Shown here: piece by piece, positions 49,807 to 59,928 of the stretch
Numbering within the stretch: the stretch's first letter is position 1
Layout: each line of letters starts with the position of its first letter
Assembly (NCBI GenBank): GCA_001449105.1
Contig: LNIY01000002.1
Coordinates: 1 to 64,000, forward strand
Source of the DNA: Caulobacter vibrioides
GTDB taxonomy: Bacteria; Pseudomonadota; Alphaproteobacteria; Caulobacterales; Caulobacteraceae
Reading direction: 5' to 3'
Length of the DNA: 64,000 nucleotides
The notes under the pieces: model-generated
Seen by the model: only the letters and a program-made list of their open reading frames with translations
What the model was told of the DNA's origin: nothing
The model's database searches: none
Translations under genes and position numbers: made by a program

Positions 49807-50373
49807 ATGGCCGCCGCCGAAAAGCCCGTCCTTTCCCGCTACAAAGACCGCATGGACAAGGCCGTGCTCGCCCTGAAGGACGAGTTCGGGTCCCTGCGCA
49901 CCGGCCGTGCGTCGGCCAGCCTGCTCGACCAGGTGATGGTCGAGGCCTACGGCTCGAGCACGCCGCTGAACGCCGTGGCTTCGGTCAGCGTGCCTGAGCC
50001 GCGCCAGATCAACGTCAGCGTCTGGGATCGGGGCGTCGTCGTCTCGGTCGAGAAGGCGATCCGCGCTTCGGGCCTGGGCCTGAACCCGGTCGTCGAAGGC
50101 CAGAACCTGCGCATTCCGATCCCGCCGCTGACCGAGGAGCGCCGCAAGGATCTCTCCAAGATCGCCGGCAAGTACGCCGAACAACAGAAGATCGCCGTTC
50201 GTAACGTCCGTCGCGACGCCAACGACGATCTGAAGAAGGCCGAGAAGGACAGCGCCATCAACGAGGATGAGCGCAAGAAGATGGAAACCGAGGTCCAGAA
50301 GCTGACCGACGAGGCGATCAAGCGCATCGACGAGGCCTTGAAAACCAAGGAACAAGAGATCATGCAGGTCTGA
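49807..50373 (+). CDS. frr: Ribosome recycling factor
   Basis: A 188-residue tRNA-mimic that splits ribosomes after termination together with EF-G. Marks: [32 protein letters not shown], the [18 protein letters not shown] region and the C-terminal helix. It has a leading [13 protein letters not shown] extension. It continues the pyrH operon with a GAGAG site. Confidence 0.96.
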   Translation: MAAAEKPVLSRYKDRMDKAVLALKDEFGSLRTGRASASLLDQVMVEAYGSSTPLNAVASVSVPEPRQINVSVWDRGVVVSVEKAIRASGLGLNPVVEGQNLRIPIPPLTEERRKDLSKIAGKYAEQQKIAVRNVRRDANDDLKKAEKDSAINEDERKKMETEVQKLTDEAIKRIDEALKTKEQEIMQV

Positions 50374-50422
50374 TCGTCCTCTGGTGGACGCCTGGGGGAT
50401 GAGAAGGGAAGGCTAAGAGCGC

Positions 50423-51199
50423 ATGTCGCCGAAGACCGGCCTGCAGACCAAGACCGCGCGCCCCGGGGGCGAGGCCGGCGCGGGACTGCATGCGGCCATC
50501 ATCATGGACGGCAACGGCCGGTGGGCGAAGCGTCGCGGCATGCCGCGCGCGCTGGGCCACCGGGCGGGCGTCAACGCGCTCAAGCGCACGGTCGAGGGCG
50601 CGCCCGCGGCCGGCGTCGGGGTGCTGACGGTGTTCGGCTTCTCGACCGAGAACTGGCGCCGTCCGGCCCAGGAGGTCTCCGAGCTGATGGGCCTGCTCAA
50701 GGCCTATGTCGAATCGGATCTCGAGCGGCTGAGCCGCGAAGGCGTCCGCGTGCGGATCATCGGTCGGCGCACGGGCCTGTCGCCCGACGTGCTGGAGGTG
50801 ATCGAGCGGGCCGAGCGCCGCACGGCGCACAACGACAGCTTCCTGCTGCAGGTGGCCTTCAACTACGGCGGCCAGGCCGACATAGCCGACGCCGCGCGTC
50901 GTTTCGCCGAGCAGGTGGAGCGGGGCGAGGCGAGGGCGGCCGACCTGGACGAGCGGATGTTCGGAAGCCTGCTGTCGACCTCGGCCGCGCCGGCGCCGGA
51001 CCTGATCGTGCGCACCAGCGGCGAGCACCGGATCTCGAACTTCCTGCTGTGGGAATGCGCCTACGCGGAACTGGTGTTCCAGGACGTGCTGTGGCCCGAC
51101 TACGGGCCCGAGCACCTGGCCGCCGCCGTCGCGGAATATCGTAGCCGTGACCGGCGCTATGGAGGCATTGCGGCCGATGACGTCGCCGTCGCCGGCTAA
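50423..51199 (+). CDS. uppS: Undecaprenyl diphosphate synthase
   Basis: A 258-residue cis-prenyltransferase that makes the C55 lipid carrier for peptidoglycan and O-antigen. Marks: HAAIIMDGNGRWAKRRGMPRALGHRAG with catalytic Asp29, FGFSTENWRRP, and DLIVRTSGEHRISNFLLWECAYAELVF. It lies 49 bases after frr and overlaps the start of cdsA. Confidence 0.95.
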   Translation: MSPKTGLQTKTARPGGEAGAGLHAAIIMDGNGRWAKRRGMPRALGHRAGVNALKRTVEGAPAAGVGVLTVFGFSTENWRRPAQEVSELMGLLKAYVESDLERLSREGVRVRIIGRRTGLSPDVLEVIERAERRTAHNDSFLLQVAFNYGGQADIADAARRFAEQVERGEARAADLDERMFGSLLSTSAAPAPDLIVRTSGEHRISNFLLWECAYAELVFQDVLWPDYGPEHLAAAVAEYRSRDRRYGGIAADDVAVAG

Positions 51200-52025
51200 G
51201 CGCTTCAACTGGGGCAATCTGGGTACGCGCGTGGTTTCGGCCACGGTGCTCGTACCCACGGTCGTGGCCGCCGTCTGGTTCGGCCAGGTGTGGTTCCTGC
51301 TGCTGCTGGCCGTCTGCACCGCGCTGCTGGCGCGCGAGTGGGGCATGATGAGCGCCCCGAAAGCGCCGGTCGGCGTGGCGATCGCCGTGGGCGTGGCTGT
51401 GCTGATCTCGCTCGTCGCGGCGTTTCGCGGCCACTACATCCTGACCTGGCCCCTGGCCGCCGCCGGGGCCGCCGCCGCCGCCCTGCTGGCCCGCGGCGCG
51501 GTCGAGCGCCGGGCCGACGCGGCCTACGGCGTCATCTACATCGCGCCGGCGTGCATCACGCTGCTGTGGCTTCGCCTCAGCCCGGCCGGCCTGTCGTGGA
51601 CGCTGCTGCTGTTCGCGGTGACCTGGTTCGCCGACATCTTCGCCTATGTCACCGGCAGCATCTTCAAGGGTCCCAAGCTGTGGCCCCGGTTCTCGCCCAA
51701 CAAGACCTGGTCGGGCTTCTTCGGCGGCTTGCTGGCCGCGGCCCTGGCCGCGATCGGCGTCGACCTGCTGGCCGAGGCCCTGCCGCGCCTGCCGGACATG
51801 GACCTGACCTGGCCGGTGGCCGCGGTGATCGGCTTCCTCGGGGGCCTGGCCACCATGACCGGCGACCTCTGGGAATCGATGCTCAAGCGCCGTTTCGGCG
51901 TGAAGGACTCCGGCGACCTGATCCCGGGCCACGGCGGCCTGCTGGACCGTGTCGACGGCCTGATGTTCGCCGCCATCGTCGTCGCCGCCGTGCGTCTGTT
52001 CGACCAGTGGGGATGGCTGCCTTGA
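51177..52025 (+). CDS. cdsA: Phosphatidate cytidylyltransferase (CDP-diglyceride synthase)
   Basis: A 282-residue membrane enzyme with about eight helices that makes CDP-diacylglycerol. The C-terminal signature is [33 protein letters not shown]. The ATG with GGAGG 11 bases before it was chosen; ATGs 18 and 30 bases earlier are possible. It overlaps uppS by 23 bases and dxr by 13. Confidence 0.93.
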   Translation: MTSPSPAKRFNWGNLGTRVVSATVLVPTVVAAVWFGQVWFLLLLAVCTALLAREWGMMSAPKAPVGVAIAVGVAVLISLVAAFRGHYILTWPLAAAGAAAAALLARGAVERRADAAYGVIYIAPACITLLWLRLSPAGLSWTLLLFAVTWFADIFAYVTGSIFKGPKLWPRFSPNKTWSGFFGGLLAAALAAIGVDLLAEALPRLPDMDLTWPVAAVIGFLGGLATMTGDLWESMLKRRFGVKDSGDLIPGHGGLLDRVDGLMFAAIVVAAVRLFDQWGWLP

Positions 52026-53203
52026 CCGTACGTAAGGTGGTGGTGCTCGGTTCGACCGGCTCCATCGGCGTTTCCACGCTAGATCTGTTCGAACAGTCCA
52101 AGGTCCCGGTCGAGATCCTGGCCCTGGCGGCCGGCCGTAACGTCGAGCGCCTGGCGCAGCAGGCGCTGCGCTGGCGTCCGAAGCTGGCCGTGATCGAGGA
52201 CGAAACCCTGCTGGGCGACCTGCGCGAGCGCCTGGCCGGCTCGGGCGTCGAAGCCGCCGCTGGTCCCGCGGCTGTCGCGGAAGCCGCGGCCATGGGCGCG
52301 GACTGGGTGATGTCGGCCATCGTCGGCGCGGCGGGCCTGGCGCCCACCCTGGCGGCCGCCCGCACCGGGGCCGTGGTGGCCCTGGCCAACAAGGAAAGCC
52401 TGGTCTGCGCCGGGCCCGAGCTGCTGCGCATCGCCCGCGAGGCGGGTGGGACGGTGATCCCCGTCGATTCCGAGCATTCGGCCATCTTCCAGGTGCTGCA
52501 GCCGGCGTGCCTGGACCGCGTCGCCCGCCTGATCCTCACCGCCTCGGGCGGTCCGTTCCGCACCTGGACCCGCGAGCAGATGGCCGCGGCCACGCCCGAG
52601 CAGGCGATCGCCCATCCCAACTGGTCGATGGGCGCCAAGATTTCGGTGGATTCCGCGTCGATGATGAACAAGGGGCTCGAGATGATCGAGGCCTCCTACC
52701 TGTTCGACACCCCCGAGGAGCGCATCGGGGTCGTCATCCACCCGCAGTCGGTGATTCACAGCCTGGTGGAGTACACCGACGGCTCGACCTTGGCGCAGCT
52801 CGGCCCGCCCGACATGCGCAGTCCGATCTCCTACGCCTATTCGTGGCCCGAGCGCCTGGCCTGGCCGGCCAAGCCCCTGGATCTGGGGGCTTACGGCCAG
52901 CTGACCTTCGAGGATCCCGACCTCTCGCGCTTCCCGCTGCTGGGCGTCGCGCGCGAGGCTCTGCGCCTGGGGGGCGGGGCTCCCACGGCGATGAACGCGG
53001 CGAATGAAGTCGCCGTCGCGGCTTTCCTTGACCGGCAGATCGGCTTTCTCGATATTGCCGCGTCGGTTGAGGGGACGCTTGAACGCATGAACGGGGTAGG
53101 GGACCTCGCCGTAACGGCAGGTGACGTTCTTGACACAGCCGTCATGATCGACGGTTCCGCTCGCCGTATTGCGGCCGAGGTTGTCGCTCAAAAGCGGCAT
53201 TAG
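52013..53203 (+). CDS. dxr: 1-deoxy-D-xylulose 5-phosphate reductoisomerase
   Basis: A 396-residue NADPH enzyme for the MEP isoprenoid path, which feeds uppS. Marks: [48 protein letters not shown] and [21 protein letters not shown]. The start ATG lies within the end of cdsA. Confidence 0.96.
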   Translation: MAALTVRKVVVLGSTGSIGVSTLDLFEQSKVPVEILALAAGRNVERLAQQALRWRPKLAVIEDETLLGDLRERLAGSGVEAAAGPAAVAEAAAMGADWVMSAIVGAAGLAPTLAAARTGAVVALANKESLVCAGPELLRIAREAGGTVIPVDSEHSAIFQVLQPACLDRVARLILTASGGPFRTWTREQMAAATPEQAIAHPNWSMGAKISVDSASMMNKGLEMIEASYLFDTPEERIGVVIHPQSVIHSLVEYTDGSTLAQLGPPDMRSPISYAYSWPERLAWPAKPLDLGAYGQLTFEDPDLSRFPLLGVAREALRLGGGAPTAMNAANEVAVAAFLDRQIGFLDIAASVEGTLERMNGVGDLAVTAGDVLDTAVMIDGSARRIAAEVVAQKRH

Positions 53204-53234
53204 GAAGTGACCGGGGAGCTCTGATTCCAAGCCG

Positions 53235-54431
53235 ATGATCGGTCTTCTGATCGCGATCGTGTCCATGGTCATCGTGCTGTCCGTCGTCGTGACGGTGCAC
53301 GAACTGGGACACTATTGGGCCGCGCGGGCCTGTGGGGTGGCGATCGATCGCTTCTCCATCGGCTTCGGCTCGCCCCTGGTTTCATGGCGCGACAAGCATG
53401 GCGTGGAGTGGCGCATCGCCTCGATCCCGCTGGGCGGCTACGTGCGCTTCGCCGGCGACGAGAACGCCGCCAGCGTGCCCGACCAGAACGACCTGGACGC
53501 CATGAAGCGCGACATCGCCGACCGCGAGGGCGCGGCGGCGCTGAAGCAGTACTTCCATTTCAAGCCGGTCTGGCAGCGGGCGATCATCGCCGCCGCCGGT
53601 CCGATCGCCAATTTCATCCTGGCCATCCTGGTCTTCGCCGTGATGCAGGTGGCCATCGGCGACCTGAAGACCCAGGTCATCGTCCATTCGGTCGAGCCGG
53701 GCAGCGCCGCGGCGAGCGCGGGCTTCAAGCCCGCCGACGTGATCGTGAAGATGGACGGCCGCAAGGTCGAGAACTACCGCGACGTCTCGGCCTATGTCAG
53801 CCTTCGCGCCAAGCTGCCGGTGCAGTTCACCGTCCAGCGCGCCCAGCAGACCCTGAACCTCACCGCGACCCCGGTCCTGGTCGAGCATAAGGACGAGATC
53901 GCCGGCCGCGTGAAGGTTGGCCGCCTGGGCGTCGCGCTCAGCGGCCGCGGCTACTTCGAGCGGTCCTCGGTCTGGATGGCGATCCCCCGCGCCACGGCGC
54001 AGGTCTGGGACATGCTCAAGACCATCGGCTTCTATCTCGGGCGCCTGGTGACCGGCCAGCTGCCGGCCGACCAGATCAGCGGCATCATCGGCATCGGCAA
54101 GACCGCCGGCGCGGTGACCCAGGCCAGCGTCGAGGGGGCGCCCGACGTCAAGACCATGATCATCCGCACGGTCGCCAGCCAGGCGATCCTGATCGCCAGC
54201 CTGTCGGTCAGCATCGGCTTCATGAACCTGCTGCCGATCCCGGTGCTGGATGGCGGTCATCTGCTTCTCTACGCCTATGAGGCCGTCTTCCGGCGTCCCC
54301 TGCGGGCCGATTTCCAGGCCGCCGGCTTCCGCGCGGGCCTTGCCTTGATCCTGTGTTTCATGCTGTTCGCGGCGTGGAACGACCTCAACCGCTACGACGT
54401 GTTCAAATTCATCGGCGGCCTGTTCACGTGA
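53235..54431 (+). CDS. rseP: Site-2 intramembrane metalloprotease RseP (MmpA)
   Basis: A 398-residue S2P protease. The zinc site HELGH is at residues 22-26 in the first helix (VTVHELGHYWAARACG), followed by a PDZ domain (about 150-230, VHSVEPGSAAASAGFKPADVI) and the C-terminal NLLPIPVLDGGHLL that supplies the third ligand. In Caulobacter the relative MmpA removes the polarity factor PodJ; elsewhere RseP activates sigma-E. It sits between dxr and bamA as in many proteobacteria. Confidence 0.95.
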   Translation: MIGLLIAIVSMVIVLSVVVTVHELGHYWAARACGVAIDRFSIGFGSPLVSWRDKHGVEWRIASIPLGGYVRFAGDENAASVPDQNDLDAMKRDIADREGAAALKQYFHFKPVWQRAIIAAAGPIANFILAILVFAVMQVAIGDLKTQVIVHSVEPGSAAASAGFKPADVIVKMDGRKVENYRDVSAYVSLRAKLPVQFTVQRAQQTLNLTATPVLVEHKDEIAGRVKVGRLGVALSGRGYFERSSVWMAIPRATAQVWDMLKTIGFYLGRLVTGQLPADQISGIIGIGKTAGAVTQASVEGAPDVKTMIIRTVASQAILIASLSVSIGFMNLLPIPVLDGGHLLLYAYEAVFRRPLRADFQAAGFRAGLALILCFMLFAAWNDLNRYDVFKFIGGLFT

Positions 54432-54448
54432 ACGATCGCCGCCCGTCC

Positions 54449-56809
54449 ATGATTGGTCCCATGAGCAAAATTCGCGCCCATAGCGCCGCGTTCGCCACCG
54501 GCGTTGCGCTTCTCTTCGGCTCCACCGCCCTGATCGCGCCCCAGGTTGCGTTCGCTCAGGCCCAGACTTCGGGCGTGGTGCAGCGCATCGTCGTGCAGGG
54601 CAACGAGCGGATCGAGGCGGGCACCGTGCTCTCCTACCTGCCGATCCAGCCGGGCGAGACGGTCGATCCGGCGCGCCTCGACCTGGCGCTGAAGACCCTG
54701 GCCCGCACCGACCTGTTCGCGGACGTCTCGATCGAGCTGGTCGGCGGCGACCTGGTGGTCAAGGTCGTCGAGAACCCGATCATCAACCAGGTGGTCTTCG
54801 AAGGGAACTCGGCCCTCAAGGAAGACAAGCTGAAGGACGAGGTTCAGATCCGTCCTCGCGGCATCTTCACCCGCGCCAAGGTGCAGGCCGACGTCCAGCG
54901 CATCATCGAACTCTACCGCCGTTCGGGCCGCATCTCGGCGACCGTGACGCCCAAGGTGGTCGAGCTGCCGCAGAAGCGCGTCGACCTGGTGTTCGAAATC
55001 AACGAAGGCCCCAAGAGCGGCGTCCTGGGCGTCAACTTTCTGGGCAACAAGGAGTTCTCGGACAACGAGCTCTCCGACGTCATCGTCACCAAGGAGTCGC
55101 ACTGGTACAAGTTCCTGACCAGCAACGACAACTACGACCCTGACCGGATCGAGTACGACCGCGAACAACTGCGCAAGTACTACCGCAACCGCGGCTTCTT
55201 CGACTTCCGCGTCGTGGCCACCACGGCCGAGCTGGCGACCTCAAAGAACGGCTTCGCGGTCACCTACACGATCGACGAAGGCCCGAAGTACAAGTTCGGC
55301 AAGGTCACCGTCGAAACCGAGCTGAAGAAGCTGGACGGCAACCTGCTGGCCCAGATCCTGCCGATCAAGACCGGCCAGATCTACGAGGACGAGCGTATCG
55401 AGCAGGCCACCGACGCCCTGACCTTCGCGGCGGGCGCGGCCGGGTTCGCCTTCGTGGACGTGCGTCCGCGCTACGTGCCCAACCGCGAGACCCAGACGGT
55501 CGACGTCGTGTTCTCGGTGCGCGAAGGTCCGCGCGTCTACGTCGACCGCATCGACATCGTCGGCAACACCGCCACGCTCGACTACGTCCTGCGCCGCGAA
55601 ATGGAAGTCGCCGAGGGCGACGCCTACAACCGCGTGCTGGTCGACCGCTCGCGCAACAACATGCGCCGCCTGGGCTTCTTCAAGGACGTGACTATCGAGG
55701 AGGTGCCCGGCGCCGCCCCGGACCGCACCAACCTGCGGGTCAAGGTCGAGGAGCAGCCGACGGGCGAACTGTCGTTCAGCGCCGGCTACAGCTCGGTCGA
55801 CCAGCTGGTGCTGGACGTCGGCGTCACCCAGCGCAACTTCCGTGGTCGCGGCCAGAACCTGCGCGCCCGCGTGTCGGTGGGCTCGCTGCGACAACAGGTC
55901 GACTTCGCGTTCACCGAGCCGCGCTTCCTGGGCCGCAATTTGGCCGCGGGCGTGAACCTCTATTCGTACCGATATGACCTCAGCGAGTTCGCGGCCTACG
56001 ACACCAAGTCGATCGGCGGCGGCTTCACCATGGGCTTCGGCTTGACGCAAAACACCTCGATGAGCCTGCGGTACACCCTGCGCCAGGACGAGGTGGACGT
56101 GGCCGACAGCTACTGCGCCAACGGCTCGGTCTCGACGATCCTCTGCCTGCAGCGCGGCGCCTACATGACCTCGCTGATCGGCTACGGCCTGCGCCTGGAC
56201 AAGCGGAACGACCCGCTGCGTCCGACCCGCGGCTTCTTCGCCGACCTGAACCAGGACCTCGCCGGCTTCGGCGGCGACGTGAACTACCTCAAGACCGAGG
56301 TGGACGGCGGCTGGTACTGGGGCTTCAACAAGGACTTCGTGTTCAGCGCCACCGGTTCGGCGGGCTACATCGAAGGCTGGGGCGGCGACAGCGTCCGCAT
56401 CAACGACCGCTTCTACAAGGGCGGCCAGACGTTCCGCGGTTTCGAGACGGCCGGTATCGGCCCGCGCGACACCGCCAGCGACAACAGCGCCCTGGGCGCC
56501 AAGCTGTACGCGATCGGTTCGCTGGAGCTGACCGTCCCGACCTTCCTGCCCGAGCAGTACGGCATCAAGGCCGCACTGTTCACCGATTTCGGCACCGCCG
56601 GCCAGCTGGACGACGTTGACCGTCAGATCTCGCCCGGCCAGTTCAGCACGACGATCAAGGACAACCTTGGTCTGCGCGCGTCGGCGGGCGTCAGCATCGA
56701 CTGGAAGTCGCCGATGGGACCGATCCGGTTCGACATCAGCCGCATCCTGGCGAAGGAAGACTACGACCGGACGGAAACCTTCCGTTTCTCCACCTCCACT
56801 CGTTTCTAA
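54449..56809 (+). CDS. bamA: Outer membrane protein assembly factor BamA
   Basis: A 786-residue Omp85 protein with a signal peptide (cleaved after about VAFA), five POTRA domains (about 40-430, e.g. FEGNSALKEDKLKDEV and VNFLGNKEFSDNEL) and a 16-strand barrel ending in phenylalanine (STSTRF). It inserts beta-barrel proteins in the outer membrane. The start is uncertain: this ATG or one 12 bases later; a GTG overlapping the rseP stop is also possible. No good ribosome site is seen. Confidence 0.95.
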   Translation: MIGPMSKIRAHSAAFATGVALLFGSTALIAPQVAFAQAQTSGVVQRIVVQGNERIEAGTVLSYLPIQPGETVDPARLDLALKTLARTDLFADVSIELVGGDLVVKVVENPIINQVVFEGNSALKEDKLKDEVQIRPRGIFTRAKVQADVQRIIELYRRSGRISATVTPKVVELPQKRVDLVFEINEGPKSGVLGVNFLGNKEFSDNELSDVIVTKESHWYKFLTSNDNYDPDRIEYDREQLRKYYRNRGFFDFRVVATTAELATSKNGFAVTYTIDEGPKYKFGKVTVETELKKLDGNLLAQILPIKTGQIYEDERIEQATDALTFAAGAAGFAFVDVRPRYVPNRETQTVDVVFSVREGPRVYVDRIDIVGNTATLDYVLRREMEVAEGDAYNRVLVDRSRNNMRRLGFFKDVTIEEVPGAAPDRTNLRVKVEEQPTGELSFSAGYSSVDQLVLDVGVTQRNFRGRGQNLRARVSVGSLRQQVDFAFTEPRFLGRNLAAGVNLYSYRYDLSEFAAYDTKSIGGGFTMGFGLTQNTSMSLRYTLRQDEVDVADSYCANGSVSTILCLQRGAYMTSLIGYGLRLDKRNDPLRPTRGFFADLNQDLAGFGGDVNYLKTEVDGGWYWGFNKDFVFSATGSAGYIEGWGGDSVRINDRFYKGGQTFRGFETAGIGPRDTASDNSALGAKLYAIGSLELTVPTFLPEQYGIKAALFTDFGTAGQLDDVDRQISPGQFSTTIKDNLGLRASAGVSIDWKSPMGPIRFDISRILAKEDYDRTETFRFSTSTRF

Positions 56810-56831
56810 TCTCCACAAGGCTTCAGACGAC

Positions 56832-57500
56832 ATGTCCTCCAAGTTCTTCGCCGCCGCCGCTTCGGGCCTGGCCGCGTTCGCCGTGGCCTCGGGCGCCTTC
56901 GCTCAAGCCGCCGCCCCGCTGGCCAAGGCTCCGGCCGCTCCGGCCGCCCCAGCGATCACCCACGGCGCTCCGATCGCCAACTTGTGCGTGTTCTCGGCCG
57001 GCGCCGTGCGCGGCACCTCGGCCACCGGCAAGGCGCTCGACGCCCGCCTGAAGGCCCTGCAGACCACGGCCGAGTCGCCGCTGGCCGCCCGTGAAAAGGC
57101 CCTGCAGACCAAGATCGACGCGTTCAACGCCGCCGCCAAGACGCCGGCCGCCGACATCAACGCCCGCGAAAAGCAGAAGGCCGACCTGGAGCTGGAGCAG
57201 AGCGCCCTGCAGCGCGACGCCGCCCACACCCAGATGGAACTGGTCGCCACCGCCGACACCGCCCAGCAGACCTACTCGACGGAACTGCAGCCGGCCGTGA
57301 TCTCGGCCTACCAGTCCAAGCAGTGCGGCGTGCTGCTGGAGCGTAGCGCCGTGGCCATCTTCAACCCGGCCATGGACATCACCGCCCAGATCGTCAGCGC
57401 CCTGGACGCCCGCGGCAAGGCCGGTTCGTTCCAGGCCCTGGAACGCACCAAGCTGACCCCGCAGCAAGCCGCCCAGCTGGCCGCCCAGCTGCAGCGCTAA
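56832..57500 (+). CDS. skp: OmpH/Skp-family periplasmic chaperone
   Basis: A 222-residue secreted protein with a signal peptide cleaved near GAFA-QA, an alanine/proline linker, then the OmpH domain with long coiled-coil arms (about residues 70-165, rich in A, Q, K and E). It holds unfolded outer-membrane proteins for BamA. It has two cysteines (IANLCVF and SKQCGVLL), which E. coli Skp lacks. The product is longer than the E. coli one. It lies 22 bases after bamA. Confidence 0.88.
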   Translation: MSSKFFAAAASGLAAFAVASGAFAQAAAPLAKAPAAPAAPAITHGAPIANLCVFSAGAVRGTSATGKALDARLKALQTTAESPLAAREKALQTKIDAFNAAAKTPAADINAREKQKADLELEQSALQRDAAHTQMELVATADTAQQTYSTELQPAVISAYQSKQCGVLLERSAVAIFNPAMDITAQIVSALDARGKAGSFQALERTKLTPQQAAQLAAQLQR

Positions 57501-57508
57501 GCATCGAG

Positions 57509-57550
57509 AGCGCCCGCCCGGCCTTGGCGGCTGGGCGGGCGCTTTCCGTT
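57509..57550 (+). terminator. Intrinsic terminator after skp
   Basis: A 14-bp stem, GCGCCCGCCCGGCC paired with GGCTGGGCGGGCGC (one wobble), with a 5-base loop and then TTTCCGTT. It marks the end of the rseP-bamA-skp transcript; lpxD starts about 90 bases on. Confidence 0.75.
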
Positions 57551-57636
57551 ACGGCATTGACTCGGAGCGGCTTTCGGCCGCCTACACTTCGTCCGTATCG
57601 GGCGATTCCCGGGACGGCCGTCGTCGAGAGGTTTGC

Positions 57637-58662
57637 ATGCCGGACCCCCGCTTTTTCGAGACCCTGGGTCCGGTTTCCGTGTCCGCTCTGGCCGCCGCCG
57701 GCGGCGCGGAACTGGCTGATCCCGGCCTGGGTGAGCGCCCGATCGCCACCGTCGCGCCGTTGGACGACGCCGGTCCGGACGCCGTCTCCTTCCTTTCCGA
57801 CCCCCGCCGGGCCAAGAACCTCGCCGCCTGCAAGGCCGGCGCGATCTTCATGCGTCCGCAGCATCGGCAGTTCGCGCCTGAAGGCTGCGCCGTGCTGCTG
57901 ACCCCGCACCCGCAGGCCGCCTGGGCGGCCGCGACCGCGCTTCTCCATGCCCCGCGCCGCCATGAGGCCGGCGCTCCCGCCATTCACCCGTCCGCCGTCC
58001 TGGAGGAGGGCGTTCGCCTGTCGCCGGGCGTGATCATCGGCCAGGACGCCCGCATCGGGCGCGGGACCACGATCAGCCCCGGCGCCGTCATCGGCCCTGG
58101 CGTCGCCATCGGCCGCGACTGCTTCGTCGGCGCCAACGCCGTGGTCGGCTTCGCGCTGATCGGCGACCGCGTCAGCCTGCACGCCGGTTCGGTGGTCGGG
58201 GAGGCGGGTTTCGGCGCGGCTCCCGGCGCGAAGGGCGTGGTCGACCTGCCGCAGCTGGGCCGCGTGGTCCTGCAGGACGGGGTGACGCTGGGCGCCAACA
58301 GCTGCATCGATCGCGGCGCCTTCGACGACACCACGGTGGGCGAGAACACCAAGATCGACAATCTGGTCCATGTTGCGCACAACGTGCAGCTGGGCCGTAA
58401 CTGCGTGCTCGCGGCCTATACCGGGCTGTCGGGCACCACGGTCGTCGGCGACGGCGTCGCCTTCGGCGGCAAGGCCGGCGTCGCCGACCACTTGACGATC
58501 GGCCCCGGCGCCAGCATCGGGGCGTCCGCCTCGGTGTTCAAGGACGTGCCGGCGGGCGAGACATGGACAGGGTTTCCCGCGCGACCGATCAAACGGTGGC
58601 TGCGAGAAACCGCATGGCTGTCGCGCAGCGCGCGCAGCCGGGGGATGAAAGACGAGGCATGA
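57637..58662 (+). CDS. lpxD: UDP-3-O-acylglucosamine N-acyltransferase
   Basis: A 341-residue left-handed beta-helix enzyme, third step of lipid A synthesis. An N-terminal uridine-binding domain (FLSDPRRAKNLAACKAGAI) is followed by hexapeptide repeats and the catalytic histidine region KIDNLVHVAHNVQLGRNCVL. A basic tail follows. It overlaps fabZ by 4 bases. Confidence 0.95.
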   Translation: MPDPRFFETLGPVSVSALAAAGGAELADPGLGERPIATVAPLDDAGPDAVSFLSDPRRAKNLAACKAGAIFMRPQHRQFAPEGCAVLLTPHPQAAWAAATALLHAPRRHEAGAPAIHPSAVLEEGVRLSPGVIIGQDARIGRGTTISPGAVIGPGVAIGRDCFVGANAVVGFALIGDRVSLHAGSVVGEAGFGAAPGAKGVVDLPQLGRVVLQDGVTLGANSCIDRGAFDDTTVGENTKIDNLVHVAHNVQLGRNCVLAAYTGLSGTTVVGDGVAFGGKAGVADHLTIGPGASIGASASVFKDVPAGETWTGFPARPIKRWLRETAWLSRSARSRGMKDEA

Positions 58663-59135
58663 GCCAGACCGAAACCGCGGCCCCGCAGACCGACATCGAC
58701 ATCACCGAGATCCTCGCCCGGATCCCGCACCGCTACCCGTTCCTGCTGGTCGACCGGGCCGAAGCCTACGAGCCGCACAAGTCGATCGTCGGCATCAAGT
58801 GCGTGACGGTGAACGAGCCGTTCTTCCAGGGCCACTTCCCCGGTAATCCGGTGATGCCGGGCGTGCTGATCATTGAGGCCCTGGCCCAGACGGGCGCGGT
58901 GCTGATGAGCAAGTCGCTGGAAGTCGACACCGCCGGCAAGACGATCTTCTTCATGTCGGTCGACAACGCCCGCTTCCGCAACCCCGTGCGCCCGGGCGAC
59001 GTCCTGCGCATGGAGGTCGAGGTGCTGCGCGCGCGTTCCAGCATCTTCAAGTTCAAGGGCGTGGCCAAGATCGGCGACAAGGTCGCCGCCGAGGTCGAGT
59101 TCGCCGCCATGGTCGTGGAGACCCCGACGAAATGA
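58659..59135 (+). CDS. fabZ: 3-hydroxyacyl-ACP dehydratase FabZ
   Basis: A 158-residue hot-dog-fold dehydratase of fatty acid synthesis. The catalytic pair is His59 ([12 protein letters not shown]) and Glu73 (IIEALAQTG). Its place between lpxD and lpxA balances use of hydroxyacyl-ACP between lipid A and phospholipids. ATGA overlaps on both sides. Confidence 0.96.
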   Translation: MSQTETAAPQTDIDITEILARIPHRYPFLLVDRAEAYEPHKSIVGIKCVTVNEPFFQGHFPGNPVMPGVLIIEALAQTGAVLMSKSLEVDTAGKTIFFMSVDNARFRNPVRPGDVLRMEVEVLRARSSIFKFKGVAKIGDKVAAEVEFAAMVVETPTK

Positions 59136-59926
59136 CGAAAATCCATCCGACCGCCATCGTCGACGCCGGCGCCAAGCTGGGCGACGACGTCGAAATCGGG
59201 CCGTTCTGCATCGTCGGCCCGGACGTGACCCTGCAGGCCCGCGTACGCCTGCTGTCGCACGTGGTGGTCGATGGCGTCACCACCGTCGGCGAGGACACCG
59301 TCGTCCACGCCTTCTCGGCGCTGGGCGGTCCGCCGCAGCACCTGGGCTACAAGGGCGAGCGCACGCAGCTGCTCATCGGCCCGCGCAACGTCATCCGCGA
59401 GCAGGTGACGATGAACACCGGCACGGCCTCGGGCCGTGGCGTCACTACGATCGGCGCCGACGGCTTCTTCATGGCCGAGGCCCACGTGGCCCATGACTGC
59501 ACGGTCGGCGACAACGTGGTGCTGGCCAAGGGCGCGACCCTGGGCGGCCACGTCGACGTCGGCAACTTCGTGTTCGTGGGCGGCCTGGCGGCCATCCACC
59601 AGTTCTCGCGCGTCGGCCGCTACAGCTTCATCGGCGGCCTGGCCGCAGTGACCAAGGACGTCATTCCCTACGGTTCGGTGTGGGGCAACCACGCCCACCT
59701 CGAGGGCCTGAACCTGGTCGGCCTCAAGCGCCGGGGCTTCTCGCGCGAGACGATCAACGCCCTGCGCGCGGCCTACCGCCTGATGTTCGCCGACGAAGGC
59801 ACCTTCCAGGAGCGCCTGGACGACGTGGTCGAGACCTATTCGGCCACGCCCGAGGTGATGGAGATCGTCGACTTCATCCGCGCCGACGGCAACCGTCCGC
59901 TGTGCCTGCCCGAGCGCGAGGTCTGA
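59132..59926 (+). CDS. lpxA: UDP-N-acetylglucosamine acyltransferase LpxA
   Basis: A 264-residue beta-helix acyltransferase that starts lipid A synthesis. The catalytic His121 lies in [18 protein letters not shown], and [16 protein letters not shown] is typical. A C-terminal helical domain ends the protein. It overlaps fabZ by 4 bases and is followed by lpxI after 2 bases. Confidence 0.96.
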   Translation: MTKIHPTAIVDAGAKLGDDVEIGPFCIVGPDVTLQARVRLLSHVVVDGVTTVGEDTVVHAFSALGGPPQHLGYKGERTQLLIGPRNVIREQVTMNTGTASGRGVTTIGADGFFMAEAHVAHDCTVGDNVVLAKGATLGGHVDVGNFVFVGGLAAIHQFSRVGRYSFIGGLAAVTKDVIPYGSVWGNHAHLEGLNLVGLKRRGFSRETINALRAAYRLMFADEGTFQERLDDVVETYSATPEVMEIVDFIRADGNRPLCLPEREV

Positions 59927-59928
59927 TC

